64,000 nt of DNA from an uncultured Clostridia bacterium. Its GTDB lineage: Bacteria > Bacillota > Clostridia > Oscillospirales > Oscillospiraceae. Every line of letters begins with the position of its first letter. The stretch's first letter is position 1. Location: NCBI GenBank assembly GCA_937890525.1, contig CALADI010000034.1, positions 1 through 64,000 of the forward strand, in the 5' to 3' direction. The translations under genes were made by a program, and so were the position numbers. This document shows, piece after piece, positions 60,322-64,000 of the stretch. The notes beneath the pieces are model-generated. The model had not been told where the DNA came from and searched no databases. It worked only from the letters and a program-made list of their open reading frames with translations.

Positions 60322-60939
60322 TCAGTTGAAATTGGCGCGGACCTGTGCAAAGATCTCGTCAGCCATAGCGCAGTATTTTTCCAGCATGGTGTTAGCCTTG
60401 ATGTTCATCTCCTCAGCCACCTGACGGTTCTTCAGACTCTTGGTGTTGATGAACACATTCAGAGAAGCGGCCTGAAGGGCGGCCTTGCAGCACACAGCGC
60501 CGCAGCCGGCGTCAGAGACGGCCAGACGGGAGCCCTTGGCGGCAAAGACGGCAATGTACTCGATGGCCTGGCAGCACAGCTCCATGATGTGCATGGGGAC
60601 GGCGCAGGCGGTGATGGTGGCTTCCTCCAGAATGCGGTCCCGGTCGGGATCGTCCTTGGGAATGCCGTAGGCCTTGGCCAGAGGGACGAAGCCCTTGTCG
60701 TCGGCTTCTACCTGATCCAGCAGTTCGGTCTGCAGAGCGTCGCACTTTTCCTTCAGCGCAATGATCTCGGCCTCCACATCGGCATACTTCTTCTTGCCCA
60801 CGGTCAGGCTGCCGACCATGTTGCCCAGAGCGGTGCCCAGAGCGCCGACCAGAGCAGCAGCGCCGCCGCCGCCGGGAGCGGGTGCGTTGGATGCCAGCAC
60901 CTCTACAAAGCTGCGGCAGGATTCCAGTGTCATATCCAT
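60322..60939 (-). CDS. fchA: Cyclodeaminase/cyclohydrolase family protein (methenyl-THF cyclohydrolase)
   Basis: This 205-residue helical protein of the FTCD cyclodeaminase family has the N-terminal family motif APAPGGGGAAALVGALGTALGNMVGSL. In acetogens and purine or glycine fermenters the stand-alone form is FchA, the methenyl-THF cyclohydrolase. The position between fhs and folD supports that over formimino-THF cyclodeaminase, since no histidine degradation gene is present. GAGAGGT precedes the ATG. Confidence 0.9.
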   Translation of the reverse strand: MDMTLESCRSFVEVLASNAPAPGGGGAAALVGALGTALGNMVGSLTVGKKKYADVEAEIIALKEKCDALQTELLDQVEADDKGFVPLAKAYGIPKDDPDRDRILEEATITACAVPMHIMELCCQAIEYIAVFAAKGSRLAVSDAGCGAVCCKAALQAASLNVFINTKSLKNRQVAEEMNIKANTMLEKYCAMADEIFAQVRANFN

Positions 60940-61014
60940 GATGATATACCTCTCTTTTTGATTTCAATAAGACCCCCGGAACGAATACGGAGCGGGGGCA
61001 GGGGGATACCGCAA

Positions 61015-61044
61015 AAAGCACAGGCGGCGTGCCGCCTGTGCTTT
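61015..61044 (-). terminator. Terminator between fhs and fchA
   Basis: A 14-bp inverted repeat AAAGCACAGGCGGC followed on the minus strand by T5; a second hairpin CCCCG/CGGGG lies at about 60972-60998. It probably reduces transcription of fchA-folD relative to fhs. Confidence 0.85.
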
Positions 61045-61056
61045 CAAAAACGGGCT

Positions 61057-62730
61057 TTAGAACAGGCCGGTGATCTTGCCGGTCTCGTCTACATCGATAC
61101 GCTCAGCAGCGGGAACCTTGGGCAGACCGGGCATGGTCATGATCTCGCCGGTAAGAGCCACCAGGAATCCGGCGCCTGCGGAGACCTTGATGTTGCGCAC
61201 GGTGATGGTGAAGTGCTCAGGAGCACCCAGCTTGGTCTGGTCATCGGTGAAGGAGTACTGAGTCTTGGCCATGCAGATGGGCATCTTGTCGTAGCCCAGC
61301 TCGGTCAGAGTCTTGATCTGCTTCTCAGCATTGGTGGTGAAGTTCACGCCGTCGCCGTGATAGATCTTCTTGACAATGGCCTCGATCTTCTCCTTGATGG
61401 GCAGGTCCACATCGTAAGAGAAGGTGAAATCGTTGGGCTGCTCGCACAGACGGATAACTTCCTCTGCCAGAGTCAGACCGCCTTCGCCGCCCTTTGCCCA
61501 GACCTCGGACAGGGCAACATTGACGCCCAGCTCCTTGCACTTGCGCTCGATGAGAGCCAGCTCGGCCTCGGTGTCGGTGGGGAAGCGGTTGATGGCGACC
61601 ACGCAGGGCAGCTTGTAAACCTTGGTGATGTTCTCCACATGACGCAGCAGGTTGGGCAGACCCTTCTCCAGAGCCTCCAGATTCTCGTTGCCGGTCTCAG
61701 CCTTGGGCACGCCGCCGTTGTACTTCAGAGCGCGGGCGGTAGCGACCAGAACCACGCAGGAGGGGTGCAGGCCAGCCATGCGGCACTTGATGTCCAGGAA
61801 CTTCTCAGCACCCAGGTCGGCACCGAAGCCAGCCTCGGTGATGGTGTAGTCAGACAGCTTCAGAGCGATCTTGGTAGCGGTAACGGAGTTGCAGCCGTGG
61901 GCGATGTTGGCGAAGGGACCGCCGTGCACGAATGCGGGGGTATGTTCCAGAGTCTGAACCAGATTGGGCTTCAGGGCATCCTTCAGCAGAGCGGCCATAG
62001 CGCCCTGTGCGTTCAGATCGCCGGCGGTAACGGGCTTGCCGTCACGGGTATAGGCGACCACCAGACGGGAAAGACGCAGCTTCAGGTCGGTGATGTCGGA
62101 AGCCAGACACAGAACAGCCATGATCTCGGAAGCAACGGTGATATCGTAGCCGTCCTCACGGGGCATACCGTTGGTCTTGCCGCCCAGACCGTCCACGACA
62201 TTACGCAGCTGACGGTCGTTCATATCGACGCAACGGCGCCAAGTGATCTGGCGGGGGTCGATATTCAGTGCATTGCCCTGATAAATGTGGTTGTCGAGCA
62301 TAGCAGCCAGCAGGTTGTTCGCAGCGCCGATGGCGTGGAAGTCACCGGTGAAGTGCAGGTTGATGTCCTCCATGGGGACGACCTGAGCGTAACCGCCGCC
62401 TGCGGCACCACCCTTAACACCAAAGACAGGTCCCAGAGAGGGCTCACGCAGAGCAACCAGAACATTCTTGCCCATTCTGCGCATACCGTCAGCCAGACCC
62501 ACGGTAGTGGTGGTCTTGCCTTCGCCGGCGGGAGTGGGGTTGATGGCAGTGACCAGGATCAGCTTGCCGTCCTTGCGGTCGGTCTCGTTGAGGATGTTGT
62601 AATCCACCTTAGCCTTATACTTGCCGTACTGTTCCAGATACTTTTCGTCTACACCCGCAGTTTTTGCGATCTCGGTGATGGGGAGCATCTGAGTTTCCTG
62701 TGCGATCTCGATGTCGGTTTTGAATGCCAT
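61057..62730 (-). CDS. fhs: Formate--tetrahydrofolate ligase
   Basis: Fhs makes 10-formyl-THF from formate, THF and ATP. The 557-residue protein has the P-loop TPAGEGKTTTT, GLADGMRRMG, the signature GVKGGAAGGGYAQVVPM, and HGGPFANIAHGCNS, all typical. CAAGGAGA precedes the ATG. Together with fchA and folD it forms the methyl branch from formate to methylene-THF. No acetyl-CoA synthase or methylene-THF reductase is in the window, so full acetogenesis is not shown. The leader is unusual. Confidence 0.96.
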   Translation of the reverse strand: MAFKTDIEIAQETQMLPITEIAKTAGVDEKYLEQYGKYKAKVDYNILNETDRKDGKLILVTAINPTPAGEGKTTTTVGLADGMRRMGKNVLVALREPSLGPVFGVKGGAAGGGYAQVVPMEDINLHFTGDFHAIGAANNLLAAMLDNHIYQGNALNIDPRQITWRRCVDMNDRQLRNVVDGLGGKTNGMPREDGYDITVASEIMAVLCLASDITDLKLRLSRLVVAYTRDGKPVTAGDLNAQGAMAALLKDALKPNLVQTLEHTPAFVHGGPFANIAHGCNSVTATKIALKLSDYTITEAGFGADLGAEKFLDIKCRMAGLHPSCVVLVATARALKYNGGVPKAETGNENLEALEKGLPNLLRHVENITKVYKLPCVVAINRFPTDTEAELALIERKCKELGVNVALSEVWAKGGEGGLTLAEEVIRLCEQPNDFTFSYDVDLPIKEKIEAIVKKIYHGDGVNFTTNAEKQIKTLTELGYDKMPICMAKTQYSFTDDQTKLGAPEHFTITVRNIKVSAGAGFLVALTGEIMTMPGLPKVPAAERIDVDETGKITGLF

Positions 62731-62870
62731 GTTTTTCAGTCTCCTTGTATTTTAGAATTAGTACCCTGCCGTTGGAATGGCTCAGGCACATACAGGATTT
62801 ATGCGGATTGCCGTTGGAGTGACGCACCGCACAGTCAGCCGCAAAGAACATCTTTCGATATTTCTTTACT
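62731..62870 (-). promoter_or_regulatory. Leader of fhs with repeated CAYTCCAACGGCA words and a possible upstream ORF
   Basis: The minus-strand leader contains CACTCCAACGGCA and CATTCCAACGGCA (cores at 62809-62818 and 62767-62776), 42 bases apart with a hairpin (CGCATA/TATGTG) between them. The same stretch can be read as a peptide from ATG 62851, MFFAADCAVRHSNGN and onward, with HSNG twice; that frame runs on into fhs to 62615. I recognise no known riboswitch. Confidence 0.5.
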
Positions 62871-62876
62871 GAAACA

Positions 62877-62905
62877 AGGATACCACCAATAGAGAAAAAT
62901 GTCAA
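62877..62905 (-). promoter_or_regulatory. Promoter of fhs
   Basis: A perfect TTGACA (62900-62905), 17 bases, TATCCT (62877-62882) on the minus strand. Confidence 0.75.
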
Positions 62906-62940
62906 CAGTTTATTTTGCTTTTTTTGTAAAAAATAGTGCA

Positions 62941-62968
62941 ACAGGGCGGGGGATATCCCCACCCTGTT
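62941..62968 (-). terminator. Terminator of the surface protein gene
   Basis: ACAGGGTGGGG and CCCCGCCCTGT (one G-T pair) form a hairpin just after the stop at 62977; the T run (TATTTTTTAC) is several bases further. Confidence 0.7.
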
Positions 62969-62976
62969 TTGACCCA

Positions 62977-64000
62977 TCAGCCAAAGAACGAACGCAGACG
63001 GGTTTGCTGGCGCGCGATGCTCAGACTGTATAAGGCGCGTGCGGCATCTGACCGGGTCAGCGGTTCCTCCGGGCGGCTGATCTGGGGTGCGGGCTGTGTC
63101 TGCGCGGAGGTCGGTACGGCGATCTTCAGTGCCAATGCGGCCATTCGGGCGGCCTCTGACCGGGAGATGGGCTGCTCCGGGGAGAATGCGGCGGTGGACT
63201 CTCGGATCAGCCCGGAGCGCCGGGCGGCGTAGAGATAAGGGCGCAGCCAAACCGGCGTGTCCTCTGGGATGGAGAGATCGGATCCCCGATCCACAGGCAG
63301 ATCCAGCGTCTGCATCAGCATGGTGAGAAACTGCCCCTGAGATACCGGCTCATTAGGCTGAAAGCAGGGCTGTCCGCCTACATTTTCTCCGCAAAATATC
63401 CCGGAGTGCTTCAGCCACTCGGCGGCGAAGCGGCATGGAAGTCCTGCGGTATCTACATACGCAGGCAGAGGGGTGGGCTTTAGGATCCGCACGGAAACGG
63501 TGGCTTCCGCAGAACGGTTTCCTGCGGGGTCGGCAGCGGTATAGACGAAGGAATCCTGCCCGACTTTTCCATGATCGGGGGTGTAGACAAAGGTACCATC
63601 CTCCTTGAACTCCACTGTGCCCCGGTTCGGATGACGCACCAGCGTGAAGGTCAGTGGCTGTCCTTCCGGGTCGTGGACGCGCAATGACCCGCTGTTGGGC
63701 AGATCCCGGTATGTCTCGATCCGGCTGTCCTCTGCGGCGGGGGGCAGATCTTGTTTGCCCCGGACGGAGAGTGTCAGAACAGTCTGGGGCCCGACCCGCT
63801 GAGCAAAAACCGGGAAGTAGGCGATCCGGGCGGCGGAGTCCTCTGAGGATGGGGAAGGGCAGAACCATAGCCGGTCGATCTGCTGGGCGGTCAGAGCATC
63901 CCCGGGGCAGATCCGGCGGTCGCCCAGCTTGATGATCCCCTGTGATGGATCGGGCACATTGGTGATGAAAAGACCATATAGCTGATTTGGCTCTTGGGTG
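62977..64000 (-). CDS. Surface protein with Ig/cadherin-like repeat and C-terminal SLH-like domains (partial)
   Basis: The frame is open to the window edge, so the N-terminus is missing; 340 residues are visible. First comes the end of a repeat unit (PDPSQGIIKLGDRRICPG... LTAQQIDRLWFCPS), then a cadherin/Big_9-like domain (DPEGQPLTFTLV... GTFVYTPDHGKVGQDSFVYTAADPAGNRS), then two or three SLH-like modules (FQPNEPVSQGQFLTMLMQTL; FSPEQPISRSEAARMAALAL; a shortened third). Such proteins are exported and held on the wall by SLH domains. The stretch may be part of a very large gene. Confidence 0.82.
   Translation of the reverse strand, partial: TQEPNQLYGLFITNVPDPSQGIIKLGDRRICPGDALTAQQIDRLWFCPSPSSEDSAARIAYFPVFAQRVGPQTVLTLSVRGKQDLPPAAEDSRIETYRDLPNSGSLRVHDPEGQPLTFTLVRHPNRGTVEFKEDGTFVYTPDHGKVGQDSFVYTAADPAGNRSAEATVSVRILKPTPLPAYVDTAGLPCRFAAEWLKHSGIFCGENVGGQPCFQPNEPVSQGQFLTMLMQTLDLPVDRGSDLSIPEDTPVWLRPYLYAARRSGLIRESTAAFSPEQPISRSEAARMAALALKIAVPTSAQTQPAPQISRPEEPLTRSDAARALYSLSIARQQTRLRSFFG

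Noticed and set aside
62731..62870. THF or ZTP riboswitch before fhs
   Set aside because: Both are plausible by gene function, but the conserved cores of these classes are not found in the leader.
59440..62892. 1150-codon open frame on the plus strand opposite folD, fchA and fhs
   Set aside because: It spans three well-identified genes and their terminators on the other strand, with low-complexity Gly/His/Leu composition typical of antisense frames.

Overview
This window looks like a chromosomal segment of an anaerobic, GC-rich member of the Bacillota, most likely class Clostridia near the Oscillospirales/Ruminococcaceae. This rests on gene content and signals, not on a marker gene. The signals are a threonine T-box, a preQ1-I riboswitch, a CIRCE heat-shock operator, a PhoPR-type two-component pair with PhoP-box-like repeats, strong AAAGGAGG ribosome sites with occasional TTG/GTG starts, a SpoVB-like flippase, HemZ, RqcP, a fused iron-sulfur L-serine dehydratase, an archaeal/eukaryal-type ProRS, and the folate one-carbon enzymes Fhs, FchA and FolD. 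No rRNA, tRNA, insertion sequence, prophage or CRISPR array was seen. It reads as ordinary housekeeping chromosome with dense, clearly bounded transcription units.

Layout, 0-9 kb: a stand-alone GMP synthase ATPase subunit (-), a DUF2156/GNAT pair (+), xpt (+), a queuosine-precursor transporter (-) under a preQ1-I riboswitch, an ArsB/NhaD-type transporter (+), and galK-galT (+). 8.7-19.1 kb is one long minus-strand block: recJ, rel, dtd, an MBL hydrolase, hemZ, mtaD, a flippase, hup and rqcP, mostly with start/stop overlaps. 19.3-26 kb holds an O-antigen-ligase-like membrane protein and a MacAB-like ABC export operon with two different adaptor proteins. 26-34.9 kb holds murC, a small unknown gene, ddl with a DUF1934 gene, T-box-controlled thrS, a YabE-like G5/3D wall protein, then rsmA and a HAD hydrolase. 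The promoter of rsmA is built into the terminator of the gene before it.

34.9-49.5 kb: sfsA, a rhodanese plus CoA-disulfide-reductase pair, serine dehydratase, proS, a small lipoprotein, an ABC-F protein with argS, CIRCE-controlled htpG, the PhoP/PhoR-like pair and a YbjQ protein. 49.7-51.5 kb: a Na+/phosphate cotransporter preceded by TTTACA repeats, which ties it to the adjacent two-component system. 51.8-55.9 kb: a complete sugar PTS operon (EIIA, EI, HPr, EIICB), in which HPr carries Arg instead of the regulatory Ser46. 56.3-59.3 kb: an ArsC/Spx-like protein, a 53-residue unknown, a CofE-like protein and a DUF1576 membrane protein. 59.4-62.9 kb: folD, fchA and fhs, the last preceded by an unexplained leader with repeats. 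The window ends inside a surface protein with Ig/cadherin-like and SLH-like modules.

Most notable points: the terminator/promoter composite before rsmA, the PhoP-box/PhoPR/phosphate transporter neighbourhood, the fhs leader, the HPr Ser46 replacement, the GMP synthase without its glutaminase, and the two tandem terminators behind the preQ1 aptamer. I did not find an obviously new multi-gene system; the fhs leader is the closest thing to an undescribed element.
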